Source: Discostella pseudostelligera
Taxonomy: Eukaryota > Bacillariophyta > Thalassiosirophyceae > Thalassiosirales > Thalassiosiraceae
Assembly (NCBI GenBank): GCA_036940085.1
Contig: JALLBK010000030.1
Location: forward strand, 1 to 51,304
Direction: 5' to 3'
DNA: 51,304 nt
A program made the translations under genes and the position numbers. The notes below the pieces were generated by a model. It did not search any database. It had not been told where the DNA came from and was given only the letters and a program-made list of their open reading frames with translations. Below, in pieces: positions 12,701 to 22,139 of this stretch (the stretch's first letter is position 1; every line of letters starts with the position of its first letter).

Positions 12701-13458
12701 AGGGCCAATTAAACCCGACGTTCGGTCGGCACCGGCACCGGCACCTGTCGCTCCTCCTCCTGAGGTGGACTTATTAGGTTTTGATATGGATACTTCGACT
12801 ACAACTGTATCACATACTTCTTCAGTGGACATGTTTGCCCCCATGCCAATGGTCGACGAGTCTTCCCATGCCCCTCCTGTTACTGCACCTGCACCCAAAC
12901 CTGCTGCGCCACCTCCCGCACCTGCTGATCCCTGTAAGTTGCTCTCATTAGAATCCTATGTTAATAGCTTTGGTTTGGTACACACTCATAACTGTCTCGG
13001 ACATACACTTCACAGTCGCTGCTGCTGGCCTATTAGATGGGTTTGCTGATAGTGCACCACTGCAACCTATATCCGATGCACTTGATTCTGCCAAGTTTGA
13101 GTTTGGTGGCTCCCCCATAGCACCACTTACGATCAATACTCCACAGTTTGGTCAACGATGGGGTCAATGCCAATCTACCCACCCAATTAGCGTTGCATCT
13201 TCCACGAGGTCAAGTACACTTTCGAAATTCATGGAGTTGTGTGTAAGAGCAGGCCTGCACAAGGTGGAAGAAATCGCTGCAACGAATGAGGGAATAGCGG
13301 CATGTATGGCGGGAGGCGGCTCATCGGTGGCGTTGGTCCATGGTAAAATATCTCCGTTGCCAGGAGGCGCAAGTGCTCGTGTTGATGTTACAGTGAAAAG
13401 CTCGGATCCTCAGCTTGGGTTAAGTTTGTCTATGTATCTGCAGAATATGATTCGCTAG
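9775..13458 (+). CDS. AP4E1: AP-4 complex subunit epsilon
   Basis: Large subunit of the AP-4 adaptor complex, which sorts cargo at the trans-Golgi network without clathrin. Exons 9775-10119, 10378-11637, 11718-12933 and 13016-13458 join cleanly (phases 0, 0, 1) to 1087 residues; plant and animal homologues have about 940-1140. The N-terminus SSEFFELIKAIGESKSKQEE is followed after a Gly-rich insert by EMLGHDGSFGYIKAV, RTGYLV, VRKKAIIALHRLHQ, DPAVMGSTLN, SILKQICERRLPSEYDYH, NAIVYECIRCI, HQLAVIECLEDRDETL and WVLGEYG, the epsilon-type trunk in order. DVDINLSFLNGLV-like sequence near the end of the trunk is also shared with plant epsilon. A Pro/Ala-rich hinge follows (about 680-930), then a short C-terminal appendage. 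Epsilon is favoured over AP-1 gamma because of the KSIGE..SK.EEDRI and PSEYDYHRIPAPW blocks. Confidence 0.9.
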
Positions 13459-13596
13459 AGAGGGTAAGGTGATGCATTGGAATATGAGTAGGCTCGGATG
13501 TACGAGCTGACCGAACATTAAAATATGTTTAACGAAATTATTGATATGCAAGGAATCATCATGTGATATGTAGCGGGAGCATTGACGAAAATTTAT

Positions 13597-14491
13597 GACA
13601 CAATCATTGCAGAGCTAGCATCACCCCCACGACAAAGCCCGAGCCAAAGAATAAGCCAATCCAGAGAACTGGATTTGTCACTGTTATTCCAGTTGTCAAT
13701 GCCGAAGAAGCTGTAATTGTTTTGCTCGATTCTGTACACAACGTATAATTCATTGTGATATTCGGGGGCAAATTCTGTCCAGTAGGCTGCCGATAAAGAA
13801 CGTCAATATCTGATCCATCAAGAAGGACACCTACAATCTTTCTTGTATCGTCATCATAGACAACGCAGCCATGCACTTCTACATGTCCTCTTTCATTGTA
13901 AAAACTACCCTCAAAGGTACCTCCTTTTACAACAGCTTTGCCTTGAATTACGTGTAGCGCAACTCCATCGACACTTGCTATTCCACAAACAATATCCCTG
14001 CATCCCGTTCCAGCAGCGAATCTTCCACCATTGAATGTTGCTATCGAACCATTGTGTAATACTTGGACCGCGACACCTCCACTGGTAGTATCCTCACTGT
14101 AGGCATAGGCAGCACCTCCATACACTTCAACTCCAGCTTCAAACGTTGCAGCGCCTGTTGAGTTATTTGTACTACCCCTCGTCGTGCTGATGATTATTCC
14201 TTTTCCGCCTATTCCTATTCCTCCGTAAATTGCACCGTTTTTACCATGGAATGTAGAGTCTTTCACAACCACTGCTGCTAGTCCGTCATCAGTCGAGTAT
14301 GGAGCAGTGATGACTCCGTTTTCAAGGTACACCCTAGTGCCATTAGCAATGTAGATATTATCACCGGTGTAGTCATCTTCGATTACGTAGGTGCCTTCGC
14401 CATTGTACCAAACTGGATTTCCAAGAACAGATGTGGCAAGAAGTAGTATTATCGGTGCAACAACCCATCGACGTCGATTGGCGGTGATCAT
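13597..14491 (-). CDS. Secreted or membrane-anchored surface protein, repetitive beta-type
   Basis: The codons run from ATG 14491 (chosen over an upstream TTG) to a stop at 13604, giving 295 residues. An N-terminal signal peptide is clear: basic RRRW, then APIILLLATSVLG, with likely cleavage after about residue 26. The mature part consists of short repeating strands rich in Gly, Val and Asn (GVEVYGGAAY, GVAVQVLHNGS, ATFNGGRF, VVKGGTFEG), as expected of a right-handed parallel beta-helix. Several N-glycosylation sequons (NGT, NNS, NGS, NIT, NYT) occur. A hydrophobic segment of about 20 residues near the C-terminus (VLWIGLFFGSGFVVGVMLAL) suggests a membrane anchor or GPI signal. I do not recognise a named family; no catalytic motif is visible. 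It converges on the AP-4 epsilon gene. Confidence 0.6.
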
Positions 14492-15027
14492 GTTCAACTG
14501 CAGGAAAATGCCTTGCTTTCTTGATATTTCGACACATGAAAGTGTCCTCTGGCTTTAGTACTTAGTAGATATCAAATATTCAATAGTTATTGTTTCATGG
14601 TTCTACAGTGTACCACAGCACAGGTTCATGATCATTATGTTGGTGATTTGGTGATGTTGATGTCGATTGTCTGAGGTCGAAGCGACGTCCGATGTCCGAT
14701 GCCGATGCCATTTTTCAATTTTTGGTTTGGTTTGCTGTTGGTGGAAGTCGGTTGAACGGAAATTTTAAATTTTGACTTTCGCTAAATAATTGGCGAACAT
14801 GACATAACATGGGGGCGAAAATGGCGGGAAGTTTCAACCTCATTCACCTTCCGCTTTAACTTCTCCACTTCAACACTCATCTTCCCGCCACCGCATCGTT
14901 TGGAGGTCGGGACTCCTACCCCCACCACTACCACAGCCACCCACCATGGCACGATTATTTTCAATGATATTACATATCATGATGCCCATCGCCACCCACA
15001 CTGATTGACAAATCAAATGTTGCAACG
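14492..15027. promoter_or_regulatory. Divergent intergenic region with two GGCGGGAA/TTCCCGCC motifs
   Basis: About 530 bases lie between the surface protein and the next plus-strand gene. GGCGGGAA is at 14823-14830 and its reverse complement TTCCCGCC at 14882-14889, 60 bases apart. These match the E2F/DP-type consensus core. No ORF here looks real. Confidence 0.5.
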
Positions 15028-15825
15028 ATGCCGACGTCTGATAACGATGGCTTGGCAATACGACGCATCTCATCCATCATTCTCGTGTTGGTAGTATGTT
15101 TACTGAATATATCACCATTGATGGCGTATCGCTTAGCTTCAACTGCTTTCGTATCCTCTTCTCTTTGTCGCAGCCGTCAATTGTCGTACCATCATCGGAT
15201 GACACACGGCAGCATTTCATCGTCGATGCAGGTATCAGATGAAGATGACAGAAAGAGAGGGGATGGGGATAGCACATACGTATATCTACGATTTTCGCCT
15301 CTCGTCGGTGGCCCGACTTTTTTACCGCTCCATGTTGAGGTGATTATTGTAACACGTATATTGCAGGCTCAGAAGATGGACACAGTTTATATCAGAAGCG
15401 ATACATCGTTTTCATCTATACCATTCTATGCGGATTCCTTGATATTCCATCGGTTCGATTTCCTTCCAGAGAAGCCTACAGATCCAACAACACTTGCTCG
15501 ATTGTTTTCATTACAGTGCGTCCCGGGTACGGTCCGGCAAAGAAGGATTCCTCAACTAGATGGCAGCGATGATGAGAGGATACCAAATACAGATCGGAAT
15601 GGTATGACAATACTGATACCAGTTGGTTCGGGAATGTGCATGGAGAACGATCTTGTATCAACAGCGACCAAATTCAAAGATTTATACAGCGACATCTTGT
15701 TCAAAGAGATTCGCTTATTAGGAGGGAAAAATTGCTTCTCATTTGCACTGGATCTTTTATCGTATATGGAATCTACTACCGGGTTAAAGAAAGTTAATGG
15801 ATTGACAACATTGGATGTAAAGTAA
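15028..15825 (+). CDS. Unknown protein with hydrophobic leader
   Basis: A single open exon of 265 residues starting at ATG 15028. Residues 14-34 (SSIILVLVVCLLNISPLMAYR) form a signal-like hydrophobic segment after RR, followed by a Ser- and Arg-rich stretch, as expected for secretory or complex-plastid import. The mature part begins near YVYLRFSPLVGGPTFLPLHV and later has HRFDFLPEKPTDPTTLARLF, VPGTVRQRRIP and ILIPVGSGMCMENDL. The combination suggests a small conserved globular domain. I half-recall similar wording (FSPL..GP..LPLHV; DF.P..P; PG.VR.R) in plant chloroplast proteins of unknown function but cannot name it. It ends with KVNGLTTLDVK and has no obvious intron. Confidence 0.55.
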   Translation: MPTSDNDGLAIRRISSIILVLVVCLLNISPLMAYRLASTAFVSSSLCRSRQLSYHHRMTHGSISSSMQVSDEDDRKRGDGDSTYVYLRFSPLVGGPTFLPLHVEVIIVTRILQAQKMDTVYIRSDTSFSSIPFYADSLIFHRFDFLPEKPTDPTTLARLFSLQCVPGTVRQRRIPQLDGSDDERIPNTDRNGMTILIPVGSGMCMENDLVSTATKFKDLYSDILFKEIRLLGGKNCFSFALDLLSYMESTTGLKKVNGLTTLDVK

Positions 15826-16238
15826 ACAGTCGTCCCTTGGGTTGAGAGGGCGTTTTGACACATCAATACTAACGACAAAGCGGCTTGCAACTTTGACGAC
15901 TAAGGAGGTGATTGCGGTGGGGTTTGGTGATGCGAGGACGATGGTGGCATACCGATTTGATGAGTCTGAATTCTTGATCTTGTTGTTGTTCGATGGTATC
16001 GTAGGAGTACGATGGTTGCGAGTTGCGATTCATCCTCATATCATCTCTCCCAACAAATTCTGTTCCACGCGGAAGTAATTTCTGAATCGAGTCAATTTCA
16101 ACAACTTTGCCGCTAAAATTACTGCCACGTGGAGTGTAGATTGGCGATCGACCTTCATCTCGCCAAACTCTATCTAGAACTCGAACATCACCCCAGATCA
16201 CCCCCTTCGCATCTCGTATCTCGTGGTGGTGGTTGACC
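15826..16238. other. Intergenic spacer upstream of the TMEM161-like gene
   Basis: About 410 bases. A minus-strand ORF (15869-16249) covers it but overlaps the start of the next gene and shows no recognisable motif. A CACGTG (G-box type) lies at 16126-16131. Nothing else is assigned. Confidence 0.4.
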
Positions 16239-18710
16239 ATGACAAGCAACTCAGATGATTGTAGTTATGGCAGTGTATGTAGCCCTTATCAGTTAGGAGT
16301 AGGAGTACCTCGGTTACCATCACCATCACTCTCGGTTAACATGGGCTACCCTTTGTCGATTCAGTGGCAACACATCCCTCGATCCCTAACTGCACCAGAT
16401 GCCTGGCTAGCTATTCTCCTTGCCGCATTCCTGCAGTACAGGCAGTATCGGAGGCGACGGCGGCAATCCCAGGAGAACAGTGGCAAGTTTCACAATATTG
16501 GGGCAAAGTCCAAACCCAAGTTTAATGGAGTATGGTCATTGGAACATCAATTCCTATTTACAAACCTGCGTATGTTCGTATCTCCCTTGCCTGATCAGGC
16601 GTCGGAATTGAATGCGGGGATGGTTGACCTGCAAAGCGACAAGGAACTTTCTGAGTTGGCAAAAGAGGCAGCATCGGGTAAAGTTCCGAGGAAAAAATCA
16701 CCAAAAAATCCAAGCGCAAGGAAAATAAGGGGTAGCGGAGAAATGGAGGTCAGATCAAGGAGAATTCTGAAGGGGGAGCTGGTGCACAACGATTACTATC
16801 CAGAATTAGAAACTACCTTGAATCTGTCAAGAGCCGTTATGGTGGGACTTGCATCTCGTTGGTTATTCGGCCTACTCCGCTCATTGCGACTGTCGTCAGG
16901 GCTTGGTGGACCTTGCTGCTCTCTGTACACTGGGAGTGAAGATGAAGGAACGCGGCTTCCTGGGTCATTTGAGAAATTGTTGGCTTGCGTACTGATTAAG
17001 AAGGAGGGGGACGATGCAGGCAACTTTCTCTTATCAATTTTGCTGGTGATGTCTGTCATGAACGTCGTTATGCTGGCAGGGTCAGTATCTTCAACCTCTT
17101 CGCCCAAATCTGTTGATGTAAACGATCACAATAAGAGGATGGGAAGCAAAGCCGACTTACAGGTATATATACGTATACACCCACAAAAAATCCGACGTGT
17201 CCTTATAGGAACTGGAGCAGCCATATTTTCATTTTGGCTGTTTCATACTCCATCGTTGTTGCGTTTATTGGGACTGGATGGGCTAACAGAGGCAATGGAG
17301 GAATTGAGTGCTCGGACACTGCTGTTCGGAAATTTGCTTGGAATCACAACTCTACCTGAAACAGATACAGTGGGAGACTCGTCCAATGTCGAAAAATTGA
17401 TAAATTCATGTTTTGCTTTCTTGGCCATATCATGGGGCTACGTTGCATCTGTAATGATGATCCCAATCGAAGAGACAGCGAGGAATGCAGCACATATCCT
17501 TTCACCTTCTACGGCCAACAAGAGATTGAACCCCAGTGAAATGATGGATCTTATTAATGTCCGAATGATGCTCATCATTCAAGCTGTGATACCGGTCTTG
17601 ATCGTTTTCACTTACGTCTTGAATAATCACTTCGTGGATAGTATGAAATACTCGGCAAGAGGTGGACAAAGGAAAATGACATTCTCAACGCAATACCTTC
17701 AAAATAGCGGATTGTACGTACGCATCGTTTTGTCGTGGTGTTTTATTGCTGCATGCGCCTATTGCATTCGTTCGCTGCTGCAATCCTACCTGGATCAAGC
17801 AACTTCAGTTGCATCGGCAATGGGAATGTTAGGAGAAGGAGTTACAGAAGATGACGTTTCCGATCGGCGAGTCCGTAAAACTGACCCCTTCAATGATCGT
17901 TACAAAAACTTAGTTCTGACAGCTGGCCGCATTGCAGCTTTTCCTGCATTAGTGTTGGGTTTGCTTGCAATTGCTCATCTCTGTGGTGGTGACGGAGCCG
18001 CTCATCCTGGCGTTGGGTATCAGTCACAACCAAAGAATGCACCACGTGCAGCAACACTTTCCCGCGGATTACTGCCTTCATACGGCAACCGATATATGAC
18101 TTGGACTTTCAATCAAGATCAGCAACGACGCGGAGAGGTAGGAGTTGGTGCAGGCGATGGACTACTACAAGCAGCAGCTCTTTCGCTATCGGGAATCAAC
18201 GAAAGCCCATTTCGGGATTCCGCTCATAGAACTATTATTAGTTGGCTGGGCAAAAACCGGTTCTGCTCTCCGCCTCAATCTCGTTCAGTCAAATCACTAA
18301 GACGTCATGTACAATTCATTCTTGATGAAACCTACGGAGAAGTTGCGTCGACGATAAATGCAATGACAGGGCGGGAATTATTGGACTTGGCACCTCAGGT
18401 CCCTGTGACATTCGTTGATAGCATTCTGGGTAACATGCCAGCCCAAGGGAGCTGCATGAGTGAGGAGAATTCCTATGATATCAGTAAAAGTGAAGTATGC
18501 GAAGTATCGAAAGAAAGCAATTCCTCGTTGCAACACCCAAGTTTCTATGAGATGCTTGTTTCCTTGATGACGCATCCGTTCTTTACACCCACTGTTGTTT
18601 TCCCGATCATTGACACTATTGCCTTCCTGAGTAGCGTGTGGTGGAGCTATTGGTATTCATTTAAGCTCGCAACTTATCATCTCAAACTTCGACACATTGT
18701 GATAAAATAA
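16239..18710 (+). CDS. TMEM161-family multi-pass membrane protein
   Basis: Single exon, 823 residues from ATG 16239 (an in-frame TTG two codons upstream is ignored). There is one N-terminal hydrophobic segment (DAWLAILLAAFLQY), then a basic loop with KKSPKNPSARK, then about seven further hydrophobic helices. The order matches TMEM161A/B: a helix with SRWLFGLL, a helix like LLSILLVMSVMNVVMLAG, RRVLIGTGAAIFSFWLFHTPSL, YVRIVLSWCFIAACAY followed by LQSYLDQA (LQAYL in animals), RIAAFPALVLGLLAI, and a C-terminal pair ending FFTPTVVFPIIDTIAFLSSVWW. Animal TMEM161 has about 480-490 residues; the extra length here is hydrophilic loops. The biochemical function is unknown; in animals TMEM161B affects cardiac rhythm. 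Assignment rests on helix order and a few motifs, so it is moderate. Confidence 0.55.
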   Translation: MTSNSDDCSYGSVCSPYQLGVGVPRLPSPSLSVNMGYPLSIQWQHIPRSLTAPDAWLAILLAAFLQYRQYRRRRRQSQENSGKFHNIGAKSKPKFNGVWSLEHQFLFTNLRMFVSPLPDQASELNAGMVDLQSDKELSELAKEAASGKVPRKKSPKNPSARKIRGSGEMEVRSRRILKGELVHNDYYPELETTLNLSRAVMVGLASRWLFGLLRSLRLSSGLGGPCCSLYTGSEDEGTRLPGSFEKLLACVLIKKEGDDAGNFLLSILLVMSVMNVVMLAGSVSSTSSPKSVDVNDHNKRMGSKADLQVYIRIHPQKIRRVLIGTGAAIFSFWLFHTPSLLRLLGLDGLTEAMEELSARTLLFGNLLGITTLPETDTVGDSSNVEKLINSCFAFLAISWGYVASVMMIPIEETARNAAHILSPSTANKRLNPSEMMDLINVRMMLIIQAVIPVLIVFTYVLNNHFVDSMKYSARGGQRKMTFSTQYLQNSGLYVRIVLSWCFIAACAYCIRSLLQSYLDQATSVASAMGMLGEGVTEDDVSDRRVRKTDPFNDRYKNLVLTAGRIAAFPALVLGLLAIAHLCGGDGAAHPGVGYQSQPKNAPRAATLSRGLLPSYGNRYMTWTFNQDQQRRGEVGVGAGDGLLQAAALSLSGINESPFRDSAHRTIISWLGKNRFCSPPQSRSVKSLRRHVQFILDETYGEVASTINAMTGRELLDLAPQVPVTFVDSILGNMPAQGSCMSEENSYDISKSEVCEVSKESNSSLQHPSFYEMLVSLMTHPFFTPTVVFPIIDTIAFLSSVWWSYWYSFKLATYHLKLRHIVIK

Positions 18711-18803
18711 CATATCCTGTTTTCATTAACTATTAAGTTAACGTAGCCTTCTCGTTCACGCAGCATTAACAAGGTCATATCCATCCACAGCACGATCTTA
18801 AAT

Positions 18804-20843
18804 TCACGGGGTACATCGATTGGGATCCCTCGGGAACATCGAGGCCTTCCGAACATTATCAAGGCCGAGATACAAGAAGACCACTCGTTCCAAACCGATA
18901 CCAGCACCCGCATGAGGACTCACACCATGCCTAAAAGATTCAATGTATGTCTTAAGACCATCACCAATTTCAATACCCTTCTTTTCGATGAGTTTTGTTA
19001 CTAAGTCAGGATCGTGACATCGCTGAGCCCCTGAGCAAATTTCTTGACCACGGATAAACATGTCATACGAGTTCGAGAAACGCTCATCGGTCGGATCTGG
19101 CATGGTGTAGAAAGGCCGAATATCTGATGGATATTTGTCGAGCATAAAAAAGTCTGTTCCATACTTGACTTTGACTGCGGCTCCAAGTGCAAGCTCCTGG
19201 TGTATAGCAAGATGTTAGAAGCAGAATGAGGTGAGATTAGACTTCTTAGGAATGTGCTTGGGAAACACATCAATCCAAGCGTACCTGCGCGCCAGTGAGG
19301 TCGCCTAACCCATCTCCCATATCAAAACCTTCCCCACGAAGGATTTCCATTGCTTCCGGCCAATGGAGCACACATGGTTCATCAGTAAATGTAACTGGCT
19401 CAGACTCATATTGCGTTCGGATAACTTGCAGCTCACGTGCCCATCGCGTTTCCAAGCTCTCAAATATGTGCTTGAACATTTTGTGAACTACCTCCAATGT
19501 TTCCATGTAATGCTCGTTTATGGCCATCTCCAGATCCAGACCGGTAAATTCACACAGATGTCTTCTGGTGTTAGAATTCTCTGCACGAAATACAGGTCCA
19601 ATCTCAAATACTCGTTCCAAATCCGACGAAATTGCCATTTGCTTGTACAGTTGTGGAGACTGGGCAAGACATGCCGTTGTTCCAAAATAATCTGTAGTAA
19701 ACACCCCTGCTCCACTCTCACTTTCTCCAGCGATAATTTTGGGAGTATGAATTTCGACAAATCCCTGGGAGTACAATGACTCTCGGAATAGCTGGCAGAC
19801 GGCAGATTGTATACGCATGATTGCATTATTCGCAGGAGCACGCAAATCCAACCACCGATGGTCTAGACGGAGCTCCTGTCCAAGGCGTGGAAATGGACGT
19901 TCAGTATTCTGACTCTCATCAACCTCCTTTTCGCTTCGTGCTGCATCCTCCACAAGGAATGGAAGCATGGCATCTGCTTTCGACACAGCATGAATGCGGC
20001 TAATGACAAGCTCTGCGTCTTGTATCGAGCAGCTCCTAACTTCCGCAGACGAGACAGTTCCCTCTAGATCGACCATGCTCTCTGTTGTGAGTGTTTTCAG
20101 ATACTTGATCATTTTTGCTGATTGATCAGGATTCTCCTTATCTTTGAAGAAACAAGCTTGGATGGTATCAAATGAATTTTGTCGCAACACTAGGAAGCAA
20201 GATCCGCCCTTGACGCGGATGGAATTCAGACGACCACGGAGCCACACCTTTGTTCCCGGTCCATATTTCGCATCGTCAGAGCCACCAATATCACCAACTT
20301 GCACAAAATTACGACCTGAACGACTACGAGACATTACAATCGACATGTCTCCTACTGGCGCATACGCATCTTGGTCAGCGACAGAGAGGTAAGTAACTTC
20401 ATCAATACGGTTCGTTTCCTCCTCAGCCGCTGCAAGCGCAGCTTTTTTGGCAGCCTTTTCTGCATTTTTGCGTTCATTTTCGGCCCTAACGTTCGTTGAT
20501 ATTGAAGTGTAAGACAAATTTGTGAGCAGCAAGCAACAAAAGGATGTGTGCTTGTATGTCAACACTCATTATTTGTAGGTACTCACTTTCTCGCCTCCCT
20601 TGCTGCCTTAATTGCAGCCTTTTCCTCGTCAGTTTTTTCTGCAGACAAGTCCGTAGACATGAAACGCGAAGAGCTCAACGGCCGTCGCCAGCAATTGTTT
20701 GTTAGCGCTGCCGCTGCCGCCGACGGCGGCGTGAGAGGGGCGTTTGTCAAGAAAGCATTGGAAAAGAGTGGGCCAGAACTGAAAACCGCACGGCGAATTC
20801 CGGCCGATGACATGAACAGGAGCATATAAGATTTCGACACCAT
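18804..20843 (-). CDS. DARS: Aspartyl-tRNA synthetase with N-terminal leader
   Basis: Class II synthetase that charges tRNA-Asp with aspartate. Three minus-strand exons, 20843-20587, 20485-19285 and 19196-18804, join in phases 2 and 0 to 616 residues. An OB-fold anticodon-binding domain (about 110-235, with [14 protein letters not shown]) precedes the catalytic core: HRWLDLRAP, motif 1 region ([21 protein letters not shown]), QSPQLYKQM, motif 2 ([19 protein letters not shown]) and motif 3 ([21 protein letters not shown]), ending [10 protein letters not shown] as in eukaryotic cytosolic enzymes. The enzyme proper begins near an internal ATG at 20660 with a Lys/Ala/Glu-rich helix. The 61 residues before it are rich in Ser, Ala and Arg with almost no acid, like an organelle leader. 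Its upstream region carries a TTTTGGCGGGAAA plus (GATC)n element. Confidence 0.92.
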
Positions 20844-20935
20844 TAAATAATCGTCGCCGGGTATTGGTATTGATGGAGATGGTGATGGATATTATGGTTT
20901 GGTGTGTTGTTGTGTGGTGCCGATGGCGATGGCGT

Positions 20936-20994
20936 CGATCGATCGATCGCGTGCGTGGTGGTGCGTAGTGGTGGTCGAGCTTTCCCGCCAAAAA
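20936..20994 (-). promoter_or_regulatory. Bipartite upstream element: E2F-like site plus GATC repeat
   Basis: In the sense of the Asp-tRNA synthetase gene, TTTTTGGCGGGAAA (20994-20981) is followed 30 bases later by CGCGATCGATCGATCG (20951-20936), which ends about 93 bases before the ATG at 20843. The same pair in the same order precedes the gene at 26351. A second TTCCCGCC is at 21016-21023, nearer the divergent gene at 21131. Confidence 0.5.
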
Positions 20995-21130
20995 TAACTG
21001 CCTCGTGGAAGGAGCTTCCCGCCATAAGTAGTACCGCTTCCCGCTGCTGACGAAGCATGCAATGGCGAGATGATGGATGATGGTGATGAAGAAGTGGAAC
21101 CATGCGATGACGACGATAACACCTCAAACC

Positions 21131-22111
21131 ATGAAAGCAATTCCCTCAGTTTGTGCTATCTTATTGTCACTACGCGTAGCAGTTGTGTCGAGCTACAACC
21201 CTTTCATTTCCAATAAGGCGCCGGTAGTATTGCCAAGCTTGCGCCAGACAGATGGCGGTATTATCACGTCAACTCGACGAACTGCTCTGGCTCACATTGC
21301 TGCACTCACTGCTACATTGAGCATACCAAACCCTGCAATATCAGTAGATGGCACAAGCCAGTTGCAACTCTCGCTTGAGGCACGTTCCGTAGAAAAATCA
21401 CTTAGCGCACCGCCCTATGGAATGGAAGCCACAGATATTTTCTACCCTCCATCGTTTTTAGGAAATTGGAAAGTATTGTCGAGAACAGTTGATATTATTG
21501 CTCCGTGCGGTTATGAACTATTCACCGGTGGGAAAGCAGGATTCGACAACGCTTTCAAAGCAGAAGTCACAGGCGGGGATGCATTGGAATATAAAGCAAG
21601 ATTTGTATCACGAAGTGAGGGAAGCGATTCGGGAGAAACCTACATTGCAGCAGATCGCGAATACAATGCAAGGGAAATTGCCAAGGCAGCTATGGGTTCG
21701 TACTCGGTCATAGACACGCCGATTGCTACACCAAATCGATATTCATGCCTCTTGGCTCCACCGGATGGAACAAGTAATCTCATTAGCGTCGACATCCTTG
21801 CAATCGGACGGAAGACAGATCCTATTTCACCGGACAAATTTGTGTGCGCTGAATTTGTGAGGCAGATTGTATCTCCAGTGCAAAGGAGCAATCCCAATGC
21901 ACCTTCCACCTCTCCATTATCAGTGAAGGAAATTGAAACAATTTCTATTTACAATATAAAGAACGAAGATAAAATCGAATGCCGACAGCGTACGGCTACA
22001 TACTTGGTACCTAGTCAAACTGATCCCGTTGCATTGAGAAAGTGGCAGCTTAGTCAAGGACAACCTGTAGACGTTCGATATTATGACGTGATCTACACAA
22101 GAGTTGTTTAA
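21131..22111 (+). CDS. Predicted thylakoid-lumen protein, DUF6816-like
   Basis: 326 residues from ATG 21131, chosen because a typical signal peptide starts there (MKAIPSVCAILLSLRVAVVSS); the reading frame is open upstream to 21077 with weaker context. The signal peptide is followed by a transit-like stretch, then STRRTALAHIAALTATLSIPNPAIS: twin arginine, hydrophobic core and a cleavage-like Ala-Ile-Ser. Such a tripartite leader routes proteins through ER and plastid membranes and then via the Tat pathway into the thylakoid lumen. The mature domain has IFYPPSFLGNWKVLSR, YKARFVSR, ADREYNAR, SCLLAPPDGT and DVRYYDVIYTR, which I associate with the DUF6816 family of photosynthetic organisms. Function is unknown. 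It is head-to-head with the Asp-tRNA synthetase gene. Confidence 0.65.
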   Translation: MKAIPSVCAILLSLRVAVVSSYNPFISNKAPVVLPSLRQTDGGIITSTRRTALAHIAALTATLSIPNPAISVDGTSQLQLSLEARSVEKSLSAPPYGMEATDIFYPPSFLGNWKVLSRTVDIIAPCGYELFTGGKAGFDNAFKAEVTGGDALEYKARFVSRSEGSDSGETYIAADREYNAREIAKAAMGSYSVIDTPIATPNRYSCLLAPPDGTSNLISVDILAIGRKTDPISPDKFVCAEFVRQIVSPVQRSNPNAPSTSPLSVKEIETISIYNIKNEDKIECRQRTATYLVPSQTDPVALRKWQLSQGQPVDVRYYDVIYTRVV

Positions 22112-22139
22112 CAAGATATCACTATCTTAGAACTGAGTT

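Noticed and set aside
15869..16249. Minus-strand ORF of 126 codons between two genes
   Set aside because: It overlaps the start of the TMEM161-like gene, lacks motifs, and has no hydrophobic or conserved feature. Left as spacer, though a small gene cannot be excluded.
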